Source: an uncultured Bacteroidales bacterium (lineage in GTDB: Bacteria; Bacteroidota; Bacteroidia; Bacteroidales; UBA932). Taken from it: a DNA stretch of 17,589 nucleotides. The stretch is taken from contig CAMJHW010000016.1 of the NCBI GenBank assembly GCA_946405645.1, positions 1 to 17,589 on the forward strand, written 5' to 3'. Positions 6,101 through 12,851 of this stretch are shown piece by piece; positions within the stretch are counted from its first letter, which is position 1, and the number at the start of each line of letters is the position of its first letter. Both the position numbers and the translations under genes were made by a program. The notes below the pieces were generated by a model. The model saw only the letters and a program-made list of their open reading frames with translations, made no database searches and was not told the origin of the DNA.

Positions 6101-6676
6101 ATGATAGTAGTACATCCCAAGGACCCGAGTACCGAAATGCTCACGGCCGTCTATGAAGGCATTGACAACGTCACCCTCTTCGACTCCTGGGAGCAGAGGA
6201 AGGAGATACTCAAGGCCATTGCCGAAGCCCCTAAGGACGAGCCCATCCTCCTCCTCGGCCACGGCAGCCCCAACGGCCTTTTCGATATGCGATACGGTCT
6301 AATCATCAAGAACACCGACTCGGAGTTGCTGCGCGACCGTCCGAACCTCGTCGGCATATGGTGCTATGCCTCGAGCTATGCCTTCAAGCACGGCTTGAAA
6401 GGATTCTTCAGCGGAATGTTCATCTCAGAGGAACCCGAGGCCTGGGTCAACGGCGTCGAGGCGGAGGAAGAAGAGATAAACGCCAAGGCTTGGGATTTCG
6501 CGAGACGTCTTGGCGACCTCCTCCGAGCGGGCAAGCCCATGGAGGAGGCCGCGGCCGAGCTTATGGACCCTCGGCACGCTGACAGCGAGCTGACAAGGTT
6601 CAACTACAGTCGCCTCAACTGGCGTCCCACCGGGGAGGAATCCCTTCCCCCAGCGAGTAAGTACGAAATCTGGTAA
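6101..6676 (+). CDS. Putative caspase-like (clan CD) protein
   Basis: A 191-residue protein. A hydrophobic strand (EPILLLGHGSPNGLF, 47-61) ends in His54-Gly55, and a later strand (NLVGIWCYASSYAF, 82-95) holds Cys88. They are about 34 residues apart and in the order of the catalytic His/Cys dyad of caspase-hemoglobinase-fold (clan CD) proteases. Between them lies a short segment with Arg-Tyr and an acidic loop; after them comes GLKGFFSGMFISEEPEAW (98-115). The N-terminal part (1-46) looks like the first strand-helix unit. It is smaller than most caspases and has no obvious pro-domain, signal peptide or adjacent substrate. It may be an active peptidase, a CHAT-like component or an inactive relative. 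The plus-strand start follows two TATA-like boxes. The fold is inferred from motif order alone. Confidence 0.6.
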   Translation: MIVVHPKDPSTEMLTAVYEGIDNVTLFDSWEQRKEILKAIAEAPKDEPILLLGHGSPNGLFDMRYGLIIKNTDSELLRDRPNLVGIWCYASSYAFKHGLKGFFSGMFISEEPEAWVNGVEAEEEEINAKAWDFARRLGDLLRAGKPMEEAAAELMDPRHADSELTRFNYSRLNWRPTGEESLPPASKYEIW

Positions 6677-6728
6677 AGCCTTACATCGCAGATTATCAGT
6701 CGTTTAGGCTTTAGGGCCTTCAAAAAAA

Positions 6729-6760
6729 TTTGGAAAATTCATTTTTTTTACATACCTTTG
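6729..6760 (+). promoter_or_regulatory. Bacteroides-type sigma promoter (TTTG-N20-TACCTTTG)
   Basis: TTTG at 6729-6732 and TACCTTTG at 6753-6760 match the Bacteroides housekeeping consensus TTTG and TAnnTTTG exactly, with a 20-nt spacer. An A/T-rich stretch surrounds it. Transcription should start near 6766-6768, at the head of the sigma factor 1 leader. This is the only clean match to the host consensus in the window. Confidence 0.85.
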
Positions 6761-6768
6761 TAATCGAA

Positions 6769-6798
6769 ATGAAGCAAAGAATGATAGTTATCAAGTAA
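6769..6798 (+). CDS. Possible 9-residue leader peptide
   Basis: An ATG two or so bases from the predicted transcription start opens a short frame, MKQRMIVIK, with TAA at 6796-6798. It ends 11 nt before a terminator hairpin. The arrangement (promoter, tiny ORF, terminator, then a regulatory gene) is that of a transcription attenuator, but no repeated regulatory codon is present. It may equally be chance within a small RNA. Confidence 0.25.
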   Translation: MKQRMIVIK

Positions 6799-6809
6799 CC
6801 ACTTTTCGC

Positions 6810-6834
6810 CGCCCCTCTTCAGGGGCGTTTGTTT
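6810..6834 (+). terminator. Rho-independent terminator in sigma factor 1 leader
   Basis: CGCCCCT (6810-6816) and AGGGGCG (6821-6827) pair around a CTTC loop and are followed by TTTGTTT. It lies about 65 nt after the predicted transcription start and 160 nt before the sigma gene. It would therefore yield a short RNA unless read through. Confidence 0.75.
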
Positions 6835-6997
6835 CCTCCCTCTATCCTCTTTTCAGCGGGCGCCGACGGCCAGGCGCCTGGACTGACTCACCCTCATACG
6901 TTCCCGTTGTATCGTAGATCGGTACACGTCAGCTGGGTAAACTATACCCTGCTTAGGGGAAAACTGCGCAAAACTCATAACCTTCAAAACCAGCGGA
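6835..6997 (+). promoter_or_regulatory. Leader/spacer with palindromes before sigma factor 1
   Basis: The rest of the 321-nt gap between the caspase-like and sigma genes. It holds a perfect 12-bp palindrome CCAGGCGCCTGG (6870-6881) and an inverted repeat GGGTA/TACCC (6935-6939, 6945-6949). Either could be an operator or part of the leader fold. No second host-type promoter is evident. No larger ORF is credible here. Confidence 0.35.
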
Positions 6998-7555
6998 ATG
7001 ACTGAAATCAACGAAAAGCTTATCTGGTCCTTAGCCGACCAAACTGTGAGAAACTATTCTAGAAAGGTCCTCAGCGGCCTTTTCTCCAATGACGACCTCG
7101 ACGATATCGTTCAGGACGTTTTCATCAAAGCGTGGGAGAACCGCGACAAGTACGACGAGAGTCGTGGAGCGTTGTCCACCTGGGTGGGGATTATCGCCAA
7201 GAATGCGGTGCGCGACGCCGCCGCCAAGGAGAAACGGCGCCGTTCCATCTTCTCCTCCAACCCGTTGGTCGAGAACTTCGGCGACGACGACGCGGACGAC
7301 GACAACTGCCGCGGCGGCAGCCCTATGGGCGTCGTTCCCGTATCAAGCGTCGAGACGGACGCCGAGATTATCGCTAGTGATACGGAGCGGCACTATCGGA
7401 GCCTGGCCAGAACCAAGCGTGAGAGCCGTATTATAGACGGTATGATCAACGGCCTCGACTCGGACGAGCTCGCCAAAGCCGAAGGTATACCCACCAAACG
7501 TATTTACGCACCCGTTTGCCTTCTGCGCAAACGGTTGCGTGACGACGCCGCCTAG
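6998..7555 (+). CDS. ECF-like RNA polymerase sigma factor 1
   Basis: A 185-residue sigma70-family factor of ECF layout. Region 2 spans about 15-85: LDDIVQDVFIKAWENRDKY (34-52) is the classic region 2.1-2.2 core-binding helix, and ALSTWVGIIAKNAVRDAAAK (58-77) is region 2.3-2.4, followed by the basic KEKRRRS. A long acidic linker (FGDDDADDD, 94-102) follows. Region 4 (about 130-182) is a helix-turn-helix: ESRIIDGMINGLDSDELAKAEGI..., then a basic LLRKRLRDD. Region 4 departs from consensus more than region 2, so promoter choice may be unusual. No anti-sigma gene is adjacent; the next gene, 44 nt on, encodes a ClpX-like unfoldase, which could control stability of this sigma or a regulator. Expression is probably set by the leader at 6766-6997. 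Confidence 0.88.
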   Translation: MTEINEKLIWSLADQTVRNYSRKVLSGLFSNDDLDDIVQDVFIKAWENRDKYDESRGALSTWVGIIAKNAVRDAAAKEKRRRSIFSSNPLVENFGDDDADDDNCRGGSPMGVVPVSSVETDAEIIASDTERHYRSLARTKRESRIIDGMINGLDSDELAKAEGIPTKRIYAPVCLLRKRLRDDAA

Positions 7556-7599
7556 GCGCTCGTATGTAAGATTATCAATCGACATAAGTAGAATATAAT

Positions 7600-8724
7600 A
7601 TGAAGAGTTCGTATCATACCAGTTGCGCTCCTTCGACGGCAAGGCCTCAGGAGCCCCTTTCCATTCCACGTCCAGACGAGATCAAGGCCGTCCTGGATCA
7701 GCACGTCATTGGCCAGGAGGAGGCCAAGAAAACTCTAGCGGTGGCCGTATACAACCACTACAAGCGTATCCGCTACCAGGCTGGCAGAGGAGCCGACGGC
7801 GTGCGGATCGACAAATCCAACATCATCCTGCTGGGTCCTACGGGCTGCGGCAAGACCCATATGGTGAAAACCATAGCAGAGGCCCTCGACGTGCCGTGCT
7901 ACATACAGGACTGCACCAAGATCACGGAGAGCGGCTATGTCGGTTCCGACGTGGAAGATTGCCTCGTGGGTCTTCTCCGCGCCTGCAACTACGATATCAA
8001 GAAGGCGGAAATGGGTATCGTAATGCTCGACGAGGGCGACAAGATAGCCAAGCGTGGAGCCGGTCCTTCTATCACCAGGGACGTCTCCGGAGAAGGCGTG
8101 CAGCAGTCCCTTCTCAAGATCGTCGAAGGGGACCTTGTAGGAGTCCCTCCCGCAGGCGGGCGCAAGCACCCCGAGCAGCCGCTGCTCTACGTCGATACAA
8201 AGAACATACTCTTCATACTGTCCGGAGCCTTCGTCGGACTTGAGAGTATCATAGCCAAACGCACTGGCCGTAGCTGCTCCAAGATAGGGTTCAACGCCAC
8301 CGACGACAAATCCTGTATGGACGGTATCCTCAATGACGTGACATCCACGGACCTGCGGGACTTCGGACTTATCCCTGAGTTCGTGGGACGTTTCCCTGTC
8401 GTCACGCACGTGGACCCTCTGGACGAGTCGGCTCTCGTCCGTATCCTAACCGAGCCTCAGAACTCGCTGGTCGCACAGTTCACGGAGCTTCTCCACGAAG
8501 ACGGGATCAAGCTCTCCTTCACCTCTGGCGCCCTCAAAACCGTGGCTGGGCAGGCTTTGGGCTTCGGTACTGGAGCAAGGGGCCTCAGAGGCGTACTAGA
8601 AAAGGTTATGCGCGACATTATGTTCGACGCGCCCTCCAGGGCGGGAAAGGGCTGCAAGGAGATCCGTATCACTGAAAAGGATATCCTCGCCAAGGCGGGT
8701 GACGCAATAAAAAGAGCAGGATAG
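7600..8724 (+). CDS. clpX: ClpX-like AAA+ unfoldase lacking the zinc-binding domain
   Basis: A 374-residue AAA+ protein clearly of the ClpX family. Motifs: [21 protein letters not shown] (19-39), Walker A GPTGCGKT (79-86), pore-1 GYVG (112-115), Walker B IVMLDE (140-145; followed by Gly where Ile is usual in DEIDK), RKH loop (188-190), ClpP-docking IGF (229-231), arginine finger R264 in PEFVGR, and sensor 2 GARGLR (325-330). Chromosomal ClpX is about 410-425 residues with an N-terminal Cys4 zinc domain. Here that is replaced by about 18 unrelated residues with one Cys. So the motor and ClpP docking look intact, but the adaptor/substrate-selection domain is missing. It probably recruits host ClpP and degrades a restricted substrate set. 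It sits between two sigma genes on the same strand. Confidence 0.93.
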   Translation: MKSSYHTSCAPSTARPQEPLSIPRPDEIKAVLDQHVIGQEEAKKTLAVAVYNHYKRIRYQAGRGADGVRIDKSNIILLGPTGCGKTHMVKTIAEALDVPCYIQDCTKITESGYVGSDVEDCLVGLLRACNYDIKKAEMGIVMLDEGDKIAKRGAGPSITRDVSGEGVQQSLLKIVEGDLVGVPPAGGRKHPEQPLLYVDTKNILFILSGAFVGLESIIAKRTGRSCSKIGFNATDDKSCMDGILNDVTSTDLRDFGLIPEFVGRFPVVTHVDPLDESALVRILTEPQNSLVAQFTELLHEDGIKLSFTSGALKTVAGQALGFGTGARGLRGVLEKVMRDIMFDAPSRAGKGCKEIRITEKDILAKAGDAIKRAG

Positions 8725-8739
8725 CGAACGACCCGTCGT

Positions 8740-8763
8740 TTTGGTATAATTTTTGCATATTTG
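8740..8763 (+). promoter_or_regulatory. Candidate promoter for sigma factor 2 leader
   Basis: An AT-rich block just after the clpX stop contains TATAAT (8745-8750), TTTTTG and CATATTTG (8756-8763). The last is one base off the host TAnnTTTG. No TTTG is at the right -33 distance, so assignment of the exact core is uncertain. It is the natural start for the leader that contains boxA. Confidence 0.4.
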
Positions 8764-8793
8764 AATATTCCCGCAAAAAGGGAGTGAGAATGT

Positions 8794-8805
8794 AGTTCTT
8801 TGACA
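8794..8805 (+). promoter_or_regulatory. boxA-like antitermination element
   Basis: AGTTCTTTGACA matches the boxA used in Bacteroidota leaders (compare the bacterial consensus with TTCTTTxAxA), the NusB-NusE binding site found before rRNA operons and CRISPR arrays. It lies about 35 nt into the predicted leader and 136 nt before the sigma factor 2 start. Here it precedes neither rRNA nor CRISPR. Confidence 0.6.
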
Positions 8806-8828
8806 TTCACGTAAGGATCGGATTTACT

Positions 8829-8921
8829 TGGTTCCACACACATGTGTACAATACTTTACTTTCCCGGACGGAACCACCGGACAGGAACCGGCCCCATACT
8901 GCAAGGGGCTCGTTTTGCAGT
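8829..8921 (+). promoter_or_regulatory. Leader hairpins with mutually exclusive pairings
   Basis: TGGTTCC (8829-8835) can pair with GGAACCA (8870-8876), with the palindrome ACACATGTGT (8838-8847) inside. Next, GCCCC (8891-8895) pairs with GGGGC (8905-8909) before a CTCGTTTT run, resembling a weak terminator. ACTGCAA (8898-8904) pairs with TTGCAGT (8915-8921), which would use the loop of the first hairpin and its T run. The two cannot form as simple hairpins together, an attenuator-like layout. Confidence 0.4.
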
Positions 8922-8940
8922 AAACCTATCCAAACGTGCT

Positions 8941-9558
8941 ATGAAGGACATCTACACACGCACCAATGCCGCTTTCACCACCGTCAACGGTGAGTACGTT
9001 CCCTATCAGGAGGTTTTCGACTCCATCAAGAGGAGTGTTGAAATCTACGGTAGGACGGGAGGTAAGGACCTCTCTGCTCAAGAGTTGGAGGACTTGTTCC
9101 AAGACTGCGTCCTCAAGGCTTTGAAGTACAAGGAGTCGTATGACCCCAACAAGGCGAAGCCTCAGACTTGGGCGGGCAAGATTGCCAAGCGAGCCCAATG
9201 GGACGCGTTCAGGGAGCACAACAGGTTGCTTGACACCTATGTGCATCCCAACCCTCCCCACAGTGACAAGGACGAGGAAACCATCGGTTTCTTTGACCAA
9301 TTGGACGGTGGATTTGCCACCGACGGCGAGGTCGAGACAAGCGAGGCCATGGAGAGAATCCAATCGGCCATCTCTTCTCTCAGCGAGAACTATCAGTTCA
9401 TTATCTCCCTACAGATGAATGGACTGAAGCCCAAGAAGATGGCCGAGCTCATCGGATGTACTTCCGACGCTGCGGCAACCCTTCTCTGCAGGGCGCGCAA
9501 GGCTCTCAAGAAGGCTCTTGGAGCTGAATTCCTCGCAGACTACGGCATAGCTGCATAG
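8941..9558 (+). CDS. ECF-like RNA polymerase sigma factor 2
   Basis: A 205-residue sigma factor of ECF layout. Region 2 covers about 22-98: LEDLFQDCVLKALKYKESY (49-67) is the 2.1-2.2 helix, and PQTWAGKIAKRAQWDAFREHN (74-94) is 2.3-2.4. An acidic linker (SDKDEETIGFFDQLDGG, 108-124) follows. Region 4 (about 138-193) is well kept: ISSLSENYQFIISLQMNGLK, then KKMAELIGCTSDAAATLLCRA, the helix-turn-helix, and RKALKKAL. The frame can be extended to ATG at 8842, but those 33 codons overlap the leader hairpins and look non-coding, so 8941 is used. It differs clearly from sigma factor 1, so it is not a recent duplicate. It is preceded by a long boxA leader and followed by a terminator 17 nt after the stop. 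Confidence 0.87.
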   Translation: MKDIYTRTNAAFTTVNGEYVPYQEVFDSIKRSVEIYGRTGGKDLSAQELEDLFQDCVLKALKYKESYDPNKAKPQTWAGKIAKRAQWDAFREHNRLLDTYVHPNPPHSDKDEETIGFFDQLDGGFATDGEVETSEAMERIQSAISSLSENYQFIISLQMNGLKPKKMAELIGCTSDAAATLLCRARKALKKALGAEFLADYGIAA

Positions 9559-9575
9559 GACATCTCACGACTAAG

Positions 9576-9610
9576 CCACCGGACCTGTACACTGGTTCCG
9601 GTGGTTTTTT
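9576..9610 (+). terminator. Rho-independent terminator after sigma factor 2
   Basis: CCACCGGA (9576-9583) pairs with TCCGGTGG (9597-9604), with an extra ACC/GGT pairing inside, followed by six T residues. It ends the sigma/ClpX block. The truncated kinase frame begins within a few bases of its end. Confidence 0.9.
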
Positions 9611-9616
9611 CTATGA

Positions 9617-10375
9617 CAGCCGCAGGTCTGCCTGGACGATTCCCCGGAAGGGTACAAGGTCGCGGCTGACCTGGCAAAATATGGCTGCGACTGCCGCTAT
9701 GTGACCAACACGCCCAGCGGAGGGACGACCATCCTGCTTTGCACTCATAAGAGGGATGCAGACGGCGGGAAGAAGATAACCTTCCGCGCCAGTTCGCCCG
9801 GTGGCAGCCGATTCCCCAAGCGCCACTTCCTGCGTGCGCGCGACGAGGCGCCGGCGTTTCTCGATTCTCTCGAGGAGGCGCCCGGCATATACTTCTTCGA
9901 CGACCCGGCCGCGGGCCACCGCCTCATCGCCGGGGCGCTCCGCGAGAAGGGCACACTGGTGTACTTCGAACCCTCGAAAATCGAGAGTAAGGCCGACCTG
10001 GAAGCAATAGCCGTAAGCGATATTGTCAAGTTCTCCGGAGAAAACATCCCGGACGCATCCTTTACGGACAGGTTTCCGGACAAGCTGTTCATCCAGACGC
10101 TCGGTCCGGACGGTCTCCGATTCAAGCTTCGCTGCGGCTCGTGGGTCCACGTCCCGCCGGTTCCCTGCGACAAGGTCGTCGACTGGGAGGGCGCCGGGGA
10201 CTGGACCACCTCTACGTTCATCGCCCGACTCGGAGACGTGAATAAGGAGTTCGCGGAACTGACTGAGGATATTGTAGAGGACGCCCTGAAGGCGGCGCAG
10301 AAAGCAGCCGCTCAGAGCGTCCGTTACCTCTCAAGCAAGGGGATGATCCACGCGGAAGGCCAACCCGCCGGCTAA
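9617..10375 (+). pseudogene. 5'-truncated PfkB-family sugar/nucleoside kinase
   Basis: The frame is open from just after an in-frame stop at 9614-9616 to TAA at 10373-10375 (252 codons) and reads as a PfkB/ribokinase family kinase lacking its start. It begins in mid-domain with VCLDDSPEGYKVAADLAKYG, continues through TPSGGTTILLCTH and FPKRHFLRARDEAPAF, then VSDIVKFSGENI, IQTLGPDGLRF and the anion-hole/catalytic signature DWEGAGDWTTSTF. There the G-A-G-D Asp is the expected catalytic base. About the first 50 residues (the sugar-binding GG/N motif) are absent, and no ATG is available; the first in-frame GTG, at 9701, would remove still more. The upstream boundary coincides with the sigma factor 2 terminator, so the head was probably lost when that block joined. 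It converges on the SIS gene with a 4-base overlap of ends. Confidence 0.72.
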
Positions 10376-11409
10376 TCGATTTTCAGAGGACCGTTTTTCT
10401 TCAACTCCGCCATAAAGGGGACCCACATGGGTACCCTTTTGTCGATTTTGCCAGGGTTCTTCGGCTTTTCGAAATCAGTCCCAGTGGCTTCACAGATTGA
10501 GAAGAAGAACTCAGTGGACCGGATGAGGAGATCAAGGGAAGCTTCGGGTGCGTCTGCCTCCGTCTCGATGATGACGAGTCGCGTCGAGGCCGGGAGGAAA
10601 GCCCGCGTCCTGGCGACTATGTCGCGCTCCCTAGGAGAGACAAGCATAACGACCGCAGAGTCCTCCAAGTGATTGGAAGTGAAGATGAAACGACCGTGGC
10701 ATAGGGACCTGTAGTCATACACTCCGGCCGTGCAGAGTCCGCTTTCAACAAGCTTTCCTTCCAGGTTTTCGGCTACGGGACGGCCCCACGACCCGTGAAG
10801 GATGACGAGGCTCTTCACGTCCTTGAAGTCCTCCGCAGGGATGGCCGTCCCGTCGTTCCTTTCCAGCCGGAAGGGAATCTCAGGAAGCTCCTGATACTTC
10901 GACAGGTCGCATGAAGGGTCGAAGACCCGGCAAAGGAGTGCGAAGTATGCCAACGGAGTGCCCAACGATACGAAGCCGTCGTGCACTGAGATCCCAGGCA
11001 GGTCGAAAGAAAGGGAGGAACCGGATTTGGCTAAGAGCTTCCTGACTTCATTCCTATCCCCCCGATAGAGGGTGAAGCTCGCCGTGGCTTCCGGATTGAT
11101 TGTCAGGCCCCGCCTAGCCGCGAAGACGATGTCGTTGTTGTGTCCGCCTTTGCTGACCAAGAGGAGCTTAGAAGTCTTCAGGGTTTCGTCGCTATACGAG
11201 TTCAGGGTGTAAGGGGAAACTGCCACTGAGACTCCACCGCGGGCTCCGTAGAGCAACGCCGCGAAGTCCGCTACCGTCTCGGCGCCGCCAGACCCGGTAG
11301 CGATCAGAGGTTGCGATGGATTGGAAAGGAGGAACTGACGAAGGGGGGTGACGTCGGCAGCGGCTGCCTGTTGTAAGATGTGGTAGTAGTTTATGGAAGA
11401 ATCGTTCAT
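10372..11409 (-). CDS. SIS-domain (sugar isomerase-like) protein
   Basis: A 345-residue protein with two sugar-isomerase-like halves. The first half has PLIATGSGGAETVADFAALL (34-53) and LLLVSKGGHNNDIVFAA (82-98), the phosphosugar-binding loops of SIS domains. The second half (about 195-310) has SLVILHGSWGRPVAENLEGKL, DYRSLCHGRFIF and VSPRERDIVARTRAFL; the D-x-R-x-x-x-H-G-R element resembles a conserved motif of SIS proteins. SIS domains isomerise or sense phosphosugars; the ligand is unknown. The start at 11409 is chosen because the frame to 11478 crosses the TATA-like box at 11430-11439. It faces the PfkB remnant tail to tail, a pairing that suggests a former sugar- or nucleoside-phosphate pathway. 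The gene upstream ends 47 nt before it. Confidence 0.8.
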   Translation of the reverse strand: MNDSSINYYHILQQAAAADVTPLRQFLLSNPSQPLIATGSGGAETVADFAALLYGARGGVSVAVSPYTLNSYSDETLKTSKLLLVSKGGHNNDIVFAARRGLTINPEATASFTLYRGDRNEVRKLLAKSGSSLSFDLPGISVHDGFVSLGTPLAYFALLCRVFDPSCDLSKYQELPEIPFRLERNDGTAIPAEDFKDVKSLVILHGSWGRPVAENLEGKLVESGLCTAGVYDYRSLCHGRFIFTSNHLEDSAVVMLVSPRERDIVARTRAFLPASTRLVIIETEADAPEASLDLLIRSTEFFFSICEATGTDFEKPKNPGKIDKRVPMWVPFMAELKKNGPLKID

Positions 11410-11429
11410 AACAGTATGATTTTTTCTTT

Positions 11430-11439
11430 TATATACTCG
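11430..11439 (-). promoter_or_regulatory. CGAGTATATA element before SIS gene
   Basis: On the minus strand this box ends 20 nt before the ATG at 11409, with an A-rich stretch between. It matches the recurrent element, although it lies within the end region of the upstream gene's spacer, so the SIS gene may have its own promoter. Confidence 0.35.
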
Positions 11440-11456
11440 TTGTCCACTAAATTCTT

Positions 11457-11987
11457 TCACTCGGGATTCCGGAGGCACTCGTACGCCACCCGCCTGATCT
11501 CACGAACCTTCCGTTCCCGCAAGCCCACTTGATAAGCTTCGAGACAGGCCGCCCGAGCGGCAGGCACACAAGAGTCTATGGTCAGCATATACGCCGCAAG
11601 GGTGTCCGACGGACCGGTAGGGTTGACAAAGGTCTGACGGCACTCAACGTTGCCAGGAATATACGGAGATATCATAAGCTTGTAACCGCCGTCCCTAGTT
11701 CTTTTGTCACGGTAGGCGAACGCTATATTTTCCAGTTCCACCGTCCTGAGTTTGCCGTACCTCTTGATGGCCGTGGCCGGCACACCGGCCGCGGCCAGGC
11801 TCTTGTCGAGCTGGGCCGCCGTCAGCGTGCTGCCGCAAGAGCCTGGAGCGAACGGGCGTATCCAGGCCGTCTGGATGCCAGGGAGCAAGTATGCCTCCGG
11901 AGCCCACTGAAGATAAGGGTGAGAGCGCATGGTGTGCAATGTATTCTCGGCACAGATACGGACGATGTAGTCGGTGAGTTTTGACAT
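11457..11987 (-). CDS. Hypothetical protein next to SIS gene
   Basis: A 176-residue protein with ATG at 11987. It has no signal peptide or membrane span and no recognised domain. Visible features are a Trp/Tyr/Pro-rich first third (YLQWAPEAYLLPGIQTAWIRPF, two residues short of which is a short basic turn), a middle with LRTVELENIAFAYRDKRTRDGG (given as landmarks only) and a basic C-terminal helix (RERKVREIRRVAYECL). It lies 47 nt upstream of the SIS gene on the same strand and 57 nt downstream of the MoxR/VWA operon, with a TATA-like box in that gap. It may be a partner of the SIS protein. The function is unknown. Confidence 0.65.
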   Translation of the reverse strand: MSKLTDYIVRICAENTLHTMRSHPYLQWAPEAYLLPGIQTAWIRPFAPGSCGSTLTAAQLDKSLAAAGVPATAIKRYGKLRTVELENIAFAYRDKRTRDGGYKLMISPYIPGNVECRQTFVNPTGPSDTLAAYMLTIDSCVPAARAACLEAYQVGLRERKVREIRRVAYECLRNPE

Positions 11988-12013
11988 ATATGACGCGTTG
12001 TTTGTTTATCCCT

Positions 12014-12027
12014 CCATATAATACGAC
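12014..12027 (-). promoter_or_regulatory. GTCGTATTATATGG element
   Basis: On the minus strand this box lies about 26 nt before the ATG at 11987 in the 57-nt gap after the MoxR/VWA operon. It resembles the recurrent CG-GTATATATGG element with one altered base, suggesting a new transcript starts here. Confidence 0.35.
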
Positions 12028-12044
12028 ACCGGCACGCGATTCTT

Positions 12045-12851
12045 TCACCGCCTGCTGAAAATCTGGCCAAATAAGAATGAGTCGGGATAGTGATCGAAAT
12101 CATCCTCCTCTACAGGCTGGACTTCTAGGGAGGAAAGGATGGCGGTGGTGTCCTTGAACTTGTCCGCCAGTTTATCGAACGGTATCTCCAGATGAGATGC
12201 CAGCGATTGCGAAATGTCCAGGCTCACCGTGTCCCCTTCCTTCATTTCATATCGCACTTCCAGGCCCAACGGCTTCAAGTACTGCGAGATAAGCGATTCG
12301 ATGACCTGGCGCTTAAGCTCCAGTTCCATCGACTTCCTGGTCTCTTCCAACTTCCTGGCCCTTATGGTATCAATGATCTCGGGAACGCGGGCGACCATCT
12401 CCGGAATCCCTGCGTCGAAATCTAGCACGAAACCGGCGAATATACTCCCGGGGACAAGTACCTTATACCGGCCGTAAGACGGCCAGGGACAAGCGTAAAA
12501 AGGCCCAGTCACCCCGCTTTTATATGCCCTGTATTTCCCATTTTCCAGTTGAAGGCGAAAGGATTCTTTCTTGAATACGATCCCGTCCTTTACCACGCCC
12601 CTATGCTTGAGTTCGCAGATGGCCCGCTCGATTGCCAGTGGCTCCTGACATTCATACTGTTCGTTCAACAGTTTGACACCCTCGTTCCATACCCGGTCCA
12701 GAAGCAGCGTGCGGACCTTCTCCGGAGACACGTCGACACATATTTCCTGCCCGCTCCAATACCTGTCATTGAGGCTCAAGGGCATATTGCTGATCTTCGA
12801 CACCGCTTCAGCGGTTATCGCCTTGAAGTCTATGTTTTCCATCCGTTCCAT
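12045..12851 (-). CDS. Hypothetical protein, fourth gene of MoxR/VWA operon
   Basis: A 268-residue protein with ATG at 12851, overlapping the end of the gene before it by 22 nt, so translation is probably coupled. No known domain is recognised. Residues about 155-195 form a charged helix (RARKLEETRKSMELELKRQ) likely to be coiled coil. The preceding part has a compact strand-rich region (KYRAYKSGVTGPFYACPWPS, GRYKVLVPGSIF). The C-terminus is acidic (VEEDDFDHYPDSFLF). It has no signal peptide. It may be a substrate, adaptor or scaffold of the MoxR/VWA pair; this is inferred only from position. A start at residue 4 (MENIDF) is equally possible. Confidence 0.65.
   Translation of the reverse strand: MERMENIDFKAITAEAVSKISNMPLSLNDRYWSGQEICVDVSPEKVRTLLLDRVWNEGVKLLNEQYECQEPLAIERAICELKHRGVVKDGIVFKKESFRLQLENGKYRAYKSGVTGPFYACPWPSYGRYKVLVPGSIFAGFVLDFDAGIPEMVARVPEIIDTIRARKLEETRKSMELELKRQVIESLISQYLKPLGLEVRYEMKEGDTVSLDISQSLASHLEIPFDKLADKFKDTTAILSSLEVQPVEEDDFDHYPDSFLFGQIFSRR

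Noticed and set aside
6674..6713. Inverted repeat TAAAGCCT/AGGCTTTA as a terminator of the caspase-like gene
   Set aside because: The loop is 24 nt and no T tract follows on the plus strand.
8794..8805. boxA as the leader of an rRNA operon or CRISPR array
   Set aside because: No rRNA sequence or spaced direct repeats follow; a sigma factor gene begins at 8941.
9967..9985. T-arm-like TTCGAA sequence suggesting a tRNA
   Set aside because: It lies inside the kinase frame and no acceptor or anticodon arm can be drawn; the similar string near 13726 lies inside the VWA gene.
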